Source: Turritopsis dohrnii (taxonomy: Eukaryota > Cnidaria > Hydrozoa > Anthoathecata > Oceaniidae). From it: a stretch of 64,000 nt of DNA. The DNA is taken from NCBI GenBank assembly GCA_027922465.2, contig BQMF02000236.1, positions 372,001 to 436,000 of the forward strand, in the 5' to 3' direction. The notes under the pieces were generated by a model, which did not search any database, had not been told where the DNA came from, and saw only the letters and a program-made list of their open reading frames with translations. Every line of letters starts with the position of its first letter. Position 1 is the first letter of the stretch. The translations under genes were made by a program, and so were the position numbers. Shown one piece after another: positions 13,301 through 23,904 of this stretch.

Positions 13301-15262
13301 CTCTTTACTTTTTACCCGTAAAATTCTCCCGGATAAAGGCCCAGTGGGCCTATACCCGGGTATAAACAAGGTGGGCTTATATGCCGGGGGAATAGGGTAC
13401 AAGGTTTTTTGACAAGGAATAATTGTCAAAGGTTCGCATAACTTATAGTATAACAGCAGTGGGATACCTTTGAGACTAGTTCAACACTTCCATTTTGCAA
13501 GGCTGAAGTAGCAAGATCTTCTAAACGATGCCGCGATATGGGTGAAATAAAATTCAAATAATATTTTTCATAAAGACCATTCTGTAAATCCTAAAAAGAC
13601 AAAACATTAGAGTTTAGAGTCATGGTTAGGGTGAATATATATGGTAGATCATGAAAACAATTGAAAAATGAAATTCTTTGACTTGCAACTACAACATAGG
13701 TAAAATTCAGCATTAACATATATATAGTGTTAAAGTTGCTGATATTCCTTCTTTGATAATTATCTTAAATAATAAAAACCTACTCTGCATATTCTCTGAA
13801 TATTTTCATCGGTAGGAAAAACAAAATACACTGCTGGAACATCAGGGATCTTATCACGGTCAGAATGTAATAACCTAAATGAAATCAAGATTTCCTTTGT
13901 TTAGTAGAAAGATGACTGAATATAATCATTCGGTTAGTATAAAAGCTACTTACAGATGCAGAGTGACACCCAGTTCTCTTAACTCTTTCACTGTTAGCAG
14001 TGGAGAAATTATGTCCTGGCCATGTCTATCATAAACCAATACCTCAAAACAAATTATAAATAAGGATTGAAAAAATTACAATTGCAAATTTATTCAATAA
14101 AAAATAATAAACTGCATTACATCTAGTGTTGTGCAACCTTTAAGCCAAAAAAAATACCTACCTTCCATGCTGGCTCATTATTGGAACTGTTTGTGATAGA
14201 TTCATTCAGATTTAGCATGCGTTTAAGACAATCTATGATGTAATAGAAACTTGTGACGTTTCAAGAAATCTTTAAGAAATCTTCAAGAAAAAACAGCTGA
14301 TCAAAGAAAACCCATAACAACATTATCAGTTGGTTTGCATAGTGTATCACTGTGTCATTTATGGTAAAAATTAGTTGATAAGTTTTTTGAGAATAGATTT
14401 CCCATATACATAAAAGAATTAAGAATCGTGTTTATTTATAGATGAGTTTCTTAGTGACGTAATGTTTATAAACACCAGTGTTCTTTGCTCGATAATTACG
14501 GTATATTGCAACATAGAATATCGTTAATCAAGTCCTTTCCTGTGAGTATGCGCACGTAGCCTCACAGGAAATAAAAGTCTCTTTATACATACACTTCAAA
14601 ATGTTGACACTTTATTTGGTTCTCTGGAGTCCCCTTAAAGACAATCGACATTAGATAGTTTAAATACACATTAGCACTTCCTATCTATTTTCGTACATTG
14701 TATTATTTGATTTTTAGTATGTACAAGGTATAAAAGTGTAATTAACATTGGAAACTCGTCTATATATACTTCAAATAAGCATTTTGTTTCTTTAACTTTT
14801 ATGATAGTTAAGGGTCACATTGGATTTTTCCAAGCACTTTATGCTACCACCGTTTTTGTTTTCAAAGATTGAGTTTCTGCTATGTTTAGCTACAAGTGCA
14901 CTTGCACTATGTTTACAAGTGCACGACGCCCCCATGGTGGGCGTCGAGGGGCAGAAAATCTATCATTTTTGAACTCTCTAGATTGCAGGAAACTTAAACT
15001 TCTGCTTGAAATTCATGCATTTTAAGCACAGCAGTTTTGTGTGTCAGCTAATGTCTTTTTTTTTCTGCCTTTCATCTCTCCTCTATTTTGAAAGCGTTGT
15101 GTCGTCAGAATTTACTGTATTTGCCTTGTATCATATCAACTGGTATGTAGGAGTGGTCTAAAGCTGTTGAAATAGTTGATAACTGAATTGATTTTATTTG
15201 ATTGTGTATTTTTTCAAAAAGAAATTCTCACCAATTTGTTTACTACGTAGCATTGCCGCCAT
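7397..15262 (-). CDS. SCFD1: Sec1 family domain-containing protein 1 (Sly1), complete 21-exon gene
   Basis: SCFD1/Sly1 is the Sec1/Munc18-family protein that binds syntaxin-5 type SNAREs and drives ER-Golgi and intra-Golgi vesicle fusion in the cytosol. Coding exons on the minus strand: 15232-15262, 14162-14232, 13954-14042, 13784-13874, 13468-13590, 12578-12665, 12235-12324, 12098-12153, 11944-12026, 11531-11630, 11249-11382, 10834-10924, 10683-10759, 10471-10552, 10098-10157, 9692-9728, 9456-9523, 8368-8721, 7810-7875, 7620-7694, 7397-7420. All have GT..AG borders and agree in phase, giving 629 residues against about 640 in vertebrates. Family signatures include [47 protein letters not shown] followed by [68 protein letters not shown] and [11 protein letters not shown]. 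The start ATG lies in a GCC-rich context. Introns carry three inserted repeats. Confidence 0.95.
10210..10440 (-). repeat. tRNA-derived SINE in a SCFD1 intron
   Basis: On the minus strand the head reads GATGGTGTAGCGGTTAGGAA, like a tRNA A-box region (compare GGTGTAGTGGTTAG of tRNA genes). It is followed after about 30 bases by GTTCCAGGTCAC at the place of a B box. A tRNA-unrelated body of about 150 bp follows. A standalone tRNA cannot be folded from it. It lies between SCFD1 exons ending at 10471 and starting at 10157. Confidence 0.55.
11688..11922. mobile_element. 235-bp inverted-repeat element in a SCFD1 intron
   Basis: The left end ACCTTAGGCTGACTTTTTCT is mirrored by the right end, whose reverse complement begins ACCTTAGGCCGACTTTTTTT. 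The terminal repeats run about 26 bp. The interior is rich in repeated GCGAAAA/TTTAGC words and has no coding potential. It is typical of a non-autonomous DNA transposon; the family is unknown. Confidence 0.75.
12971..13397. mobile_element. 427-bp TA-flanked inverted-repeat element in a SCFD1 intron
   Basis: The left end CCCTATTCCCCTGCATATAA pairs with the right end GGGGGAATAGGG, whose reverse complement continues CCGGCATATAAGCCCAC. TA dinucleotides flank both ends (12969-12970 and 13398-13399), as expected for TA-targeting elements. Internal copies of a GTATAAA..CCCA..GGGCC motif (near 13050-13075 and 13340-13370) make nested inverted repeats. There is no transposase frame. Confidence 0.75.
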
Positions 15263-15717
15263 GATGTTCGTGGACTTCTCAAGAAATGTAACGGAAGCCG
15301 GATTGCTAACACAAACAAGACCCGAATAATTGCAAGACACCATCGGCAAACTCTTAAAGGTCGATCTACTCTACTCAACATATTAGGGATCTTACGAAAC
15401 TACGACGGCAACGTGGACGACGAAGTGAGGCAAACAAAACGATTACCATCAATCTCCATGCAAATGTGGGGAACATTATAGTGTATAAACATGCCCTATC
15501 ATCATGTTCAAGAGACGGCTTTATTTATGGAAGTCACAATGAAATACGTGATCTATTGCACAGGAGCATTATAATCTCATGAGCGCCAATCTCCCCCAGG
15601 GGGTTTATCGCACCGTTATTATCTTCTTGATCAAAGAAACAGCGCGCAGTATACATCAGTATTTCTTTTGGTCTCAAGAAATTGTGGAGTACAACTGTAA
15701 GTGTAAGGTAATATCTA
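15263..15717. promoter_or_regulatory. Probable SCFD1 promoter and 5' flank
   Basis: This is the region immediately upstream of the SCFD1 start codon (transcription leftward). It is a little richer in G+C than its surroundings and has CG-containing stretches near 15290-15430. No specific promoter element can be assigned. No other gene is recognised in it. Confidence 0.35.
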
Positions 15718-15838
15718 CCCAGTGGGCAAAATCGTCAAAAAGTCACTGCAACGAAGAGTATTTTTATTGAAATTGTGTGTATATTTCTATAGAATTGCAC
15801 TCCTTCACAGAGATTTTTTAACAAATGTGCCGGCTGGG
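15718..15838. mobile_element. 121-bp TA-flanked MITE, copy 1 of a four-member family
   Basis: It begins CCCAGTGGGCAAAATCGTCA and ends in CCGGCTGGG, flanked by TA on both sides. The interior word CACTCCTTCxxAG recurs in copies at 29669, 23145 and 57894. It has no coding capacity; short frames crossing it are incidental. Confidence 0.75.
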
Positions 15839-16819
15839 TACAGCTTTATTTGGTTTCAAACTCATGGTTGTAGTATATACTCGAAATCTATTGGATCAAA
15901 TGCCAAACATATTTTCGCTTACGCGTTTTTTTTATAACACAGGCACCGCGGAGCAGGGTGGCTAAAGGAGCCAATATTTTTGTCGGCTTTGGGTTTTTTA
16001 CAGTTTTACCTATTCTAGTCCAATAAAACTCTTAAAATTTTCTTGGCCCTCATTAGTCTTGACAATCGATAATTGAAAATTCTTTTTAGGTCTATTAGGA
16101 TTGAACTGCAAAAACGGCTTCACGTTCGTCACTTTGCAGTTAAACGGCTTCATGCTCGTCACTTTGCAGTTACAAAACTCAGGACAAGAGTCTTTTCAGT
16201 GAATAATGGGAATATGTTTCTCATCTGGTACACCTATACAATTTGGAAACTACCACCTCTCAGACGTTTTTTGAGCACATTCTAACCATTCTTTTTCGTT
16301 CGAGGTGTACGCAAATACGTCTCTCTTTCGAACATCTCCTTTTTGCACACTTCCGGTATGAACTTTGCGATAGTCGTGCGGTAGATTCGCAATGATCGCT
16401 AGATCTTGAAAAGAATTCCCAGTTGCGATTTATCTCAAAGTTACTCTTAGTTTTTTCTCTGCCGATAACATTTTTCTCAAATGAGTCGTTTGCTTCGTTA
16501 TATGGGGGCCAACAAAGGTTACAAGAAAAAATAGAAAATCGTGGAAAATCAGAAAAATGTCGACATAACTTAATACTACAAGCAATACTCATCGTACCTA
16601 CCAGGAAATGCCACTCAAAATCCCATAGAAACACTATATAATAATGCACCCATAAGTAAGTACTGGCGAAAGAAGAAAGGATCATTTACACGCTCATCAC
16701 TTTCACGATAGAAAGTTTTCATACATGTTACTCTTTCCTCTTTTCATCACGTAACCATGGTGATAAACCATAGCAGTACAAGGGATGATAGTACAAACAT
16801 TCTATGTATGGTCCGTACA
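15839..16819. other. Intergenic DNA without recognised gene
   Basis: A short direct repeat CGGCTTCAxGxTCGTCACTTTGCAGTTA occurs twice near 16115-16170. A 141-codon minus-strand frame at 16260-16685 shows no domain I can name and overlaps a plus-strand frame, so I do not call it. Confidence 0.35.
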
Positions 16820-17559
16820 CACTGATAGTTCTAGAGGAGGAGTCATTGCAACTCCTGAAAGGGAGTCATTGAACAAGGTAGTAAATCAGATGATACATAG
16901 AGTACCTAAAGGGACTACCTAAATTTTTGGGACTACCTAACTTCAATTTCCTTAAAATGACCACCTTGAAGGGAGTAAATTTGACTCCTTTAGGTGATCA
17001 TAAGTGACGTATGATCGTTAGTAAGAAATATTGTATGTCGTAGAAACTAAAAACTACGCAAAAAAATATTTATTGTTAAGAAATATTCAAGTTTGCATAA
17101 AGTTATTTGCGTTTTCATAAATGTTTTTGCATGTATATATTTCTACTGTTTATATGAAAAGATCGATACATGATTTCAAGTAAAATGGCATTGTTTTCTT
17201 AATTATCTTGAGATCACCATGAAATCTACGCAATGATGCTCTGAAGGGAGTCATAGCGGATTGAAGCGCTAAAGGTGATCAAACAATGACTCTTGTTTGA
17301 GCATTAATTCGCAGTGCCTCTCAAACGGGACTCTCATCACGAAATGAGAATCGCAAGAGAGTCATTTTCAAATGACTCCCTTTGGAGAGTCACAAATATC
17401 GCCATTTTTGAGAACTGAAAGGGAGTCATTCATGGCAATGAGAAGCTAAAGGGAGTATAAAGTAAGATACTCGTTAGGGAGTCAAAATGACTCGCAGAAA
17501 GAGTCGCCACAGGCACTCTGAAATGACTCCCTTAGAGTTCTCACATTGACTTGTCAGTG
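16820..17559. mobile_element. Non-autonomous element with many subterminal AGGGAGTCATT repeats
   Basis: Between a CACTGA left end and a TCAGTG right end there are over ten copies of AGGGAGTCATT or its reverse complement AATGACTCCCT, in both orientations (for example near 16860, 16990, 17245, 17380, 17415, 17490 and 17525). Arrays of short subterminal repeats in both orientations are characteristic of hAT- and CACTA-type transposase binding regions. No transposase frame is present. Confidence 0.6.
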
Positions 17560-17890
17560 CAGAATAATATTTGATGGAATAATTGATAGTATAACATGGC
17601 TTTTATGAAACTTTGTAGTGTGATGGATTAACCCCTGTTATATGCAAACAGCAGGGGACTGCTAGGGTAAATGCAAAAGTCCCAGAAAGATGGCACCTCG
17701 ATCATGCTCGTGGTAATAGCATTTTCGACGAGTATTATTTTGTCCGTTACCTCCATGGTTTTGCTGCCTGGAAGAGCTGTAACTGTTATTCGTTTTTGGA
17801 AGGATATTGGAATGGTGATGATGTATGTGGCAAATTGCTCATGGAATATACAAAACCACTTTAGTCCAAATAAAGTTTGACGGAGGAACA
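17560..17890. other. Spacer before the decayed retroelement
   Basis: A short stretch with overlapping opposite-strand frames and no recognisable domain. It may contain the degraded upstream part of the adjacent retroelement. Confidence 0.3.
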
Positions 17891-19250
17891 ACACAGTAAG
17901 ACCCAGTCGGGATGGCAGTCAAAGCCTTAGCGACAGCTTCTCCACTTGATTCGACCTTTGAAATAACAAACGAAGAAACGGCATTCGCATTCGCTGATGA
18001 TACAACTGCAGCAGCTGGAACACTCCATGAGCTACGAACTTAGCAGGACACGCTGTTGACGTGTGACACTCAATATGGGTACCTTCCACAACCAACAAAA
18101 CCCTGGCTCATCGTCAAATCTGATCGCCTGGATGAAGCAATAATAACATCAATGGCAAGATAGTCACCAACGGGCAAAAGCACTTAGGAGCAGTGATAGG
18201 GAGAAGAGCACAATATAACTTTGCCACAAAAGACGATTGGACCAATGAAATCACCCTTCTATTACACATCACAATCACACAACCTCAAGCGGCTTACACT
18301 TGCTTTGTCAGTGAGCACCAGTATTCACAAACACAATACCTGGAAGCGAACACCAGTTCTCCAAAGTCGACGGCTCCTAATGAGCTGATACGCTGCTTTT
18401 AAAGCGCATCGGAGTGGAGCATCCAGATACGACATTATTGGACTCGAACATGGATCGCAGCATAATGTGTTTGAGAAGAATATAACAACTCCTGAAGTGT
18501 TATCAAGCTACCGGAAGATCAGATTTTGGGAGTCACTGAAAATGACTTGATGAGTAAAACGAGGGAACAAATCGAGCGAACGCTGGTGACGTCAGAGAGA
18601 AGCACTCGATGCGCTACTAGCTCGGATGACAAAAGAAGAATATCAAATGGAATAAAGGGTTACGTCACTGCCGATCAAAGAATTCGGATTTGACCTCTCC
18701 AAACAAGAATTTCAGGGCGTTTACAAATAGAGTACAGATGGGCCTTGGAAAACATACCAACAACATGTGCATGCGGAACACGATTTGACGTCACACGTGC
18801 GTTAGTGCAAGAAAGGCAGATTTATCATCCTCCGCCACAACGAAATATCGCTGCAGTTCCTCAATGAAATATGCATGGATGTAAAAGTTGAGACCATTTT
18901 GACAGATCTAAATGGTGAAGAACCCCATGAGAAAAACGGACAATTTGCGCAGTGCAGCAAGGTTACATGTACGCGCAGCAGACTTCTGCGTTGCTGACGG
19001 TCAAAGAGTATTCTTTGATATAGGGGTTTTCGACCTAAACACTCAAAGATACAGGAATCTAGAGCTTGCAAAATTGCTTCACCAAAAACGAAGAAAAATT
19101 GAAAGGGGTGTAAAACAAAAGAGTATTTCAAGTAGAGAATGGCACCTTCACACCTCTTGTGTTCTTAGCAAATGGTATCGTTTGCATTTCCCTTTGTCAC
19201 TTTCCTTAACATGCAAGAATGAAGGGAAGGAAAAGTTTTTCATTTGAAAA
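17890..19250 (+). mobile_element. Decayed reverse-transcriptase element of a type frequent in cnidarians and sponges
   Basis: Three-frame reading of the plus strand gives an ordered but broken protein. AFADDTTAA (the FADD catalytic box) lies near 17990. WLIVKSDRLDE follows near 18110. A stretch with TQPQAAYTCFVS lies at 18275-18315. Then come VEHPDTTLLDS near 18420 and a cysteine-containing CACGTRFDVTHA block followed by RHNEI near 18770-18845. TFTPLVFLANG lies near 19145-19175. This order matches reverse-transcriptase proteins with a C-terminal zinc-binding and nuclease-like tail that are abundant in invertebrate genomes. Multiple frameshifts and stops make it non-functional. The domain order is seen; the family attribution is from memory of such proteins. 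Confidence 0.7.
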
Positions 19251-21125
19251 CACTCGTGTCGTGATAGCTTAACATTGTTTTAATCAAACTCGTCTCCAGA
19301 GCTTTGATTTTTCGATATTCTGGACCAAAGCCCTTTTCTTTGTGATTATCCAAAATCATTCGGCATCGGCGTTCATCATGTTCATCATGTTTAGGGGGAA
19401 CTAAACTAAAAAATCACAGGTTCATTTTCTTGTACTACTTGAAACAGCTTTAAAAATGCTGAAAAACAGTTCACATATTTCACACATTTGTATATCAGCA
19501 ATATCTTCTTGAATGTTGTGATGTCACATTCCCATGGAGATCGCAATATGTCAAGAACGAAAAGTGATTTTTTGAAAATTCAAAAACCGACTTTCATCAT
19601 TTATAAAGCTCTTCAAATGGTAAAAAAACTACTACTCTACTCCTACTCTGGCCGAAATGGCAAATAGTCTACGATTTAGAGTCTGTGAGACTCCACAAGA
19701 AACTCAATATAAATTCTAACGAAAGAACGCAGCCTTCTGAATTTTCGAAAAACATATGACCGTGTACAACAAAGCACACGATAACAGGTGTTTCATATGA
19801 TCATACATCATATGTCATATGAAATATATGATTGCCGTTTTTGCTATCGTCCGTATATAAAAAAAAGCAAGAAGCCCTGGGAACGAGGTTGTTCCACCAG
19901 TGAAATATCTAAAATAAGCTTTAAAGAACGTTTTAGTAACTTTTTAGAACTTTAAGTAAATTTGCTGCAACCGTTTGCTGTGCCATCTGGTTCTTGTTTA
20001 GTTTAGTTCTCCCTTTATAGAAATTGTGAACATTTATGAAGTAACAGTTGGCCCTTCTGTTCTCTTTCTTCCTGCTGACCACCAGAGACATGTATAATCG
20101 TACTCCAACTTGCTGGAGCGCCTAGTGCATTCAGTGGATGGCTCCTGATGGATTCAAAAACGTACCGGAGCAGAGTATCAAGATATCTTGCCACGAAAAA
20201 CAGATTACAGCAGCAGTTGCATAGTAGATGTTGAGCACCCGTTTCATCACTGTTCTCTGTGACGTATCACTTCGTCCGATTATTCCGATATGATAAAACG
20301 CAGGAATTGGATGCAGGAATCCCTTTAAGGCATTAAGGTAGCCAATTATAAACTGCCTAAAAATACGGAATCCCAGTTTCTTGTAAAAAAAGAAACTTTC
20401 GATGCTCTAGTTTTCCTAATCCAAAATTGCATGTTTTCCTACATTTTATGACAAATTTTTTTCTTTCCAATGAACATTATTCATGGAAATATTTCTCATA
20501 CATAAGAGAAGTAATTCATGGAAGGTTTCTCATACATAATAAAAGTAATTCTTAGCTCCACCTTCTTCCTTGAAATACGACTTGAAAGAAGGAATGACGT
20601 AACAATCCAAGCTAGCCGATATTCTTGATGTTTTGCATCAATATTTAACGATACTGTATGTTATCGCCATAGAAACAACATCGTCATGGTAAAAAATATG
20701 CATTTGTATTGCCCATAAAATATTTAGTACTGTTCGATTGATTTTCCCGATTTATGTTTTGAGATCGGGTTGAATGGAGACAGATATATTGTTGCTATCT
20801 CGACGACTGTTTTGATGAGAATACAAAACAGCAAGAATAAACTAAGAGAATTCATTTTGATTTTCATCTCGAAACTGGACATCAACGGTAAGTCCTATTT
20901 AAAGTTTCCTAACAGTTGGTATTGGTATTGGTTGGTATTTGTTTACAAACAAACTAACAAACACAATTTTGACATACTTACTAAACCGCTAAATATTTAG
21001 TATTTCATGTCCTCAAATTTTTTGCCTAATTTATAGCAAAATTCTTGATTTCATAGGTGATAATTATTGTTGATTTTATTGTGGTAGATGTTATTTTTAT
21101 AGATCTGTTTATACTATATCTCACC
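19251..21125. other. Intergenic DNA, possible upstream exon near 20770-20888
   Basis: Most of this stretch shows nothing I can assign. Near 19790-19840 there are clustered CATATG words forming an imperfect palindrome. A short frame from 20773 to a good donor-like CGGTAAGT at 20886-20892 could be a first exon of the ORF at 21126, but I cannot show the join. Confidence 0.3.
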
Positions 21126-21731
21126 ATGGTAAAAAAGAAGACAACACCGAAGCAGAAAGCGGAAGATGCGAATAAGGAAGAAGAAATGAAAGCCATTGAG
21201 CAGTCAATCACAGAATTACGTGAGAAAAGTAAGCAAGACCCTGATAGTGTCGATTATCCTGCAGAGTTACGTCGAATCCAAGATCAAATTTCCGATATAC
21301 GCGGAGTAGAAAGACGTCCCGTCACGGCCAAGCCGGATGGTAGACACGACGACGATGACGAAGAAGATGATGACGACAAAAAGGAAGAAAACAACGATAC
21401 TGACGAAGAAGAAGAAGAAGAAGAAAAGGAGGAAGAGGACCCTGATGCTGAAATTAAAGAATTGATAAATAAGAGATTGACAACATGCATGCTGCTTGCG
21501 TTAAGTTTTGAGGAAGATTACCCAAAAGACTTTTACGAGAAATTAAATGAATCCAAAAAAGCTGATGATGTTGTGGCACCAATCACAAGGGACGAGTTAA
21601 AGGAGTTAAATCGATTGCTGAAGGAAAGGAAGGGAGACGCTCTTCGACGAGTGAAAGAGTGCAGCGAAAAAGAACCAGCTAACAAAAGTAAAAAGCCCAA
21701 ATCTAAAAAGAACACAAAAAAACAAAAGTGA
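21126..21731 (+). CDS. Unrecognised 201-residue acidic/basic protein
   Basis: Translation most likely starts at the ATG in CACCATGG, a strong Kozak context; an upstream in-frame ATG at 21057 is followed by an unlikely hydrophobic stretch. The protein opens with Lys-rich MVKKKTTPKQK and then a predicted coiled coil (residues 15-60). A long Asp/Glu tract follows at about 75-110. Residues 121-140 carry an LALSFEEDYPKDFYEKL motif, followed by a charged helical region and a Lys-rich tail (KKPKSKKNTKKQK) that could be a nuclear or nucleolar signal. I do not recognise the family. The 121-140 motif is shared with the ORF at 5579-6376. The frame is intact, and the mix of acidic and basic low complexity resembles chaperone-like or ribosome-biogenesis proteins, which is only an analogy. 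Confidence 0.65.
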   Translation: MVKKKTTPKQKAEDANKEEEMKAIEQSITELREKSKQDPDSVDYPAELRRIQDQISDIRGVERRPVTAKPDGRHDDDDEEDDDDKKEENNDTDEEEEEEEKEEEDPDAEIKELINKRLTTCMLLALSFEEDYPKDFYEKLNESKKADDVVAPITRDELKELNRLLKERKGDALRRVKECSEKEPANKSKKPKSKKNTKKQK

Positions 21732-22072
21732 ACCTTTTTTTGGATTAATAGTCGTCATGTTGATACAAGCAATACTAGGTTTTGTATAGATGACAAATAT
21801 TGTACATAAAATCATCTTTAACTTTACTGTACTCTATGCTATATTTGAGTTGTAAAGGTAATTAACATACATCGATCTAAAAAAAAAACGGCCATTTTTT
21901 TAACCCTATACTCGCCTTTCTTTGCTAACCAAAAAACAACTTCGACGGTAACACAGTACTCTGCATTGTTTCTTCCATTGTGTTTACTGGTACTGCGAAA
22001 TCAAGAACTTTAAAAGGCTCTCTTTCGAAAGTAACATATATGCTGAAGATATGTTATGTTGAGATATGTTAA

Positions 22073-22442
22073 GGTGGTACTACTAGAAAATATCTATTTT
22101 CTTTATTTCAAATTATGAGTAAATCATATGTGTTTCATTGGAAACAAAAAATGCCGTGTGGGCTTAGAAGATATATTATCTGTAAAACAAAAAGCCATAT
22201 GGCGCGGACTACAGGTTTTTTCAGGTAGTTTTTGGAACTATGTATCCGTTGCTAGGGAGTTGGTAGGGACATAAACTGTATACTTAACCTCAAAAAATGC
22301 AAAATTTCATGGTTTTTTTTCAAAAATTTTCATAGGAAAATATATTTTCAGAACGCCTATTAAATTTGCTATCAAATATGACAAAAAACTCAATTTTGAA
22401 AATTTCAGAAAAAAATGTGCATTTTTTTCTAGTAGTACCACC
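22073..22442. mobile_element. 370-bp TTAA-flanked MITE (piggyBac-type target)
   Basis: The left end TTAA-GGTGGTACTACTAG and the right end CTAGTAGTACCACC-TTAA form near-perfect inverted repeats, with TTAA at 22069-22072 and 22443-22446. TTAA target duplication is the hallmark of piggyBac-superfamily transposition. The interior is AT-rich and non-coding. Confidence 0.8.
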
Positions 22443-22446
22443 TTAA

Positions 22447-23904
22447 GATATTTCGCACCCCTATTTGCACCCCAATCTGTGCGTAAAATGTTCAAATGAA
22501 GATTCCAAGCTCTGCATGGTGATTGATCAGTGCGGCAGGAAATGAGAAAGGCAGTAAGTGAAGAAATATTTTCGACTGGTTTTGACAAGAATTTTTTTTA
22601 AAAAAAGTAACTCCCTTTTAGTGTTTGATTCCCGTTGTACGACGAAAGCTCATCGCAGTCTAGTCGCATGATTAAGAGGTCGCTTACATGCAACCTGAAG
22701 TAAAGTTCATATAACGTGCATGTGCAGTGTTGAAAATGCAGACCGTCTTAAATGAGAAGTTAAAGGTCGCTTTGAGATTTTACTTCACAACTAGGTTTGT
22801 TATTACCTTGAATATAGAATAAACTTTTCTCGTATTCCCTCATATGTTTGAATATCGTGGCTAATAAGGACATTAAATACATGATGTAGCTGCATATCAT
22901 TTTTCATTAGGTTTTCGCGAGTCAGTTTCTGGTCTGCAGAATTCACCGTCGCTATTTTTAAACTGAACGATATCATCAATACAAGTTGGGACAGACAAAG
23001 TTTCGAAGAGTCATAAGTCAATTGACCTTGCACTATTTTTTGCTCAGTTAATCAAAATCGAGATTTGGTGACCCTGAAAATATGTTCAATGTATACTTTG
23101 TTGCGCCTGCTGTGTTGAGCATTAATATATAATTTTAATTTTCTCAGTAGGCAAATTTGTTGAAAATCTTTGCGAAGGAGTGCATTTCCATAGCTACATG
23201 CACACTTTTTCAATAAAAATGCTCTTCATCACAGTGAATTTTGCCCACTGGCTTGTTTAACCAGCAGAATGTGTTGACATGCAAGAAAACGTCATCATTC
23301 TGGTTTCAAAACGAGACAGTATTTGTTGAGTGACGTCATGAAGGGAAAATGTCTATCAAACTGCGATTAATTTCTGCAGTGTTATCCACAACAAAAACCA
23401 ACAAATAGTTTTTTTAAAATCTTATCTCTGTGTGTGCTTTACAATTTACATAAATATATATCTCAAGATCGTTTCAAGAAAAATATGAACATATTGCATG
23501 GTGGGATAGAATTGTGTTTTAAAATTTCGTACAAATTCGTTAGCGTGGATGGAGAATATGTTTCCCTAACAACTTCATACCACTAAACCTCTCATTGAAA
23601 ACTTTTGGTAGAACGAGGCAAGAGTTTTAGACCTTGTGATGGTTTCAAATTGTTAGTTTAACGGTGTGGTAATTGGATTAAGAGACTATAATGCAGAACA
23701 TAAAAAAACAAAGTAGATTCTTGAACGCTATAAATAAAACAAACTTTTTTTGCGTATTGACAGTGAAATCGAAATAGAAAGAAAACTGAATTCGCGTTGT
23801 ACGTGATGTCTTAAATGAATGATGTATTAATAGTTTTCTTTTTAAGGCATTTCTGGTGCGTCTATCTGTGTATATACAAATACTGTCATTAAAAAAAACA
23901 TAGC
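22447..23904. other. Intergenic DNA downstream of the DMRT gene, with one MITE copy
   Basis: It contains a copy of the TA-flanked 120-bp MITE family at about 23145-23251 (GGCAAATTTGTTGAAAATC ... GAATTTTGCCCACTGG). The part from about 23690 to 23904 is probably the DMRT 3' UTR. No gene is recognised. Confidence 0.45.
23145..23251. mobile_element. MITE family copy 2 (opposite orientation to copy 1)
   Basis: Shares GAAGGAGTGCATTTCCATAG and the TTGCCCACTGG terminus with the copies at 15718, 29669 and 57894. The left terminus is degraded. Confidence 0.65.

Noticed and set aside
16260..16685. 141-codon minus-strand frame
   Set aside because: It overlaps a plus-strand frame, has a Cys/Arg/Ser-rich composition without any domain, and lies among repeats. 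Length alone is not enough.
21284..21490. Ser-rich minus-strand frame opposite the acidic tract
   Set aside because: It is the antisense shadow of GAA/GAC-rich codons encoding the Asp/Glu tract of the 21126-21731 ORF.
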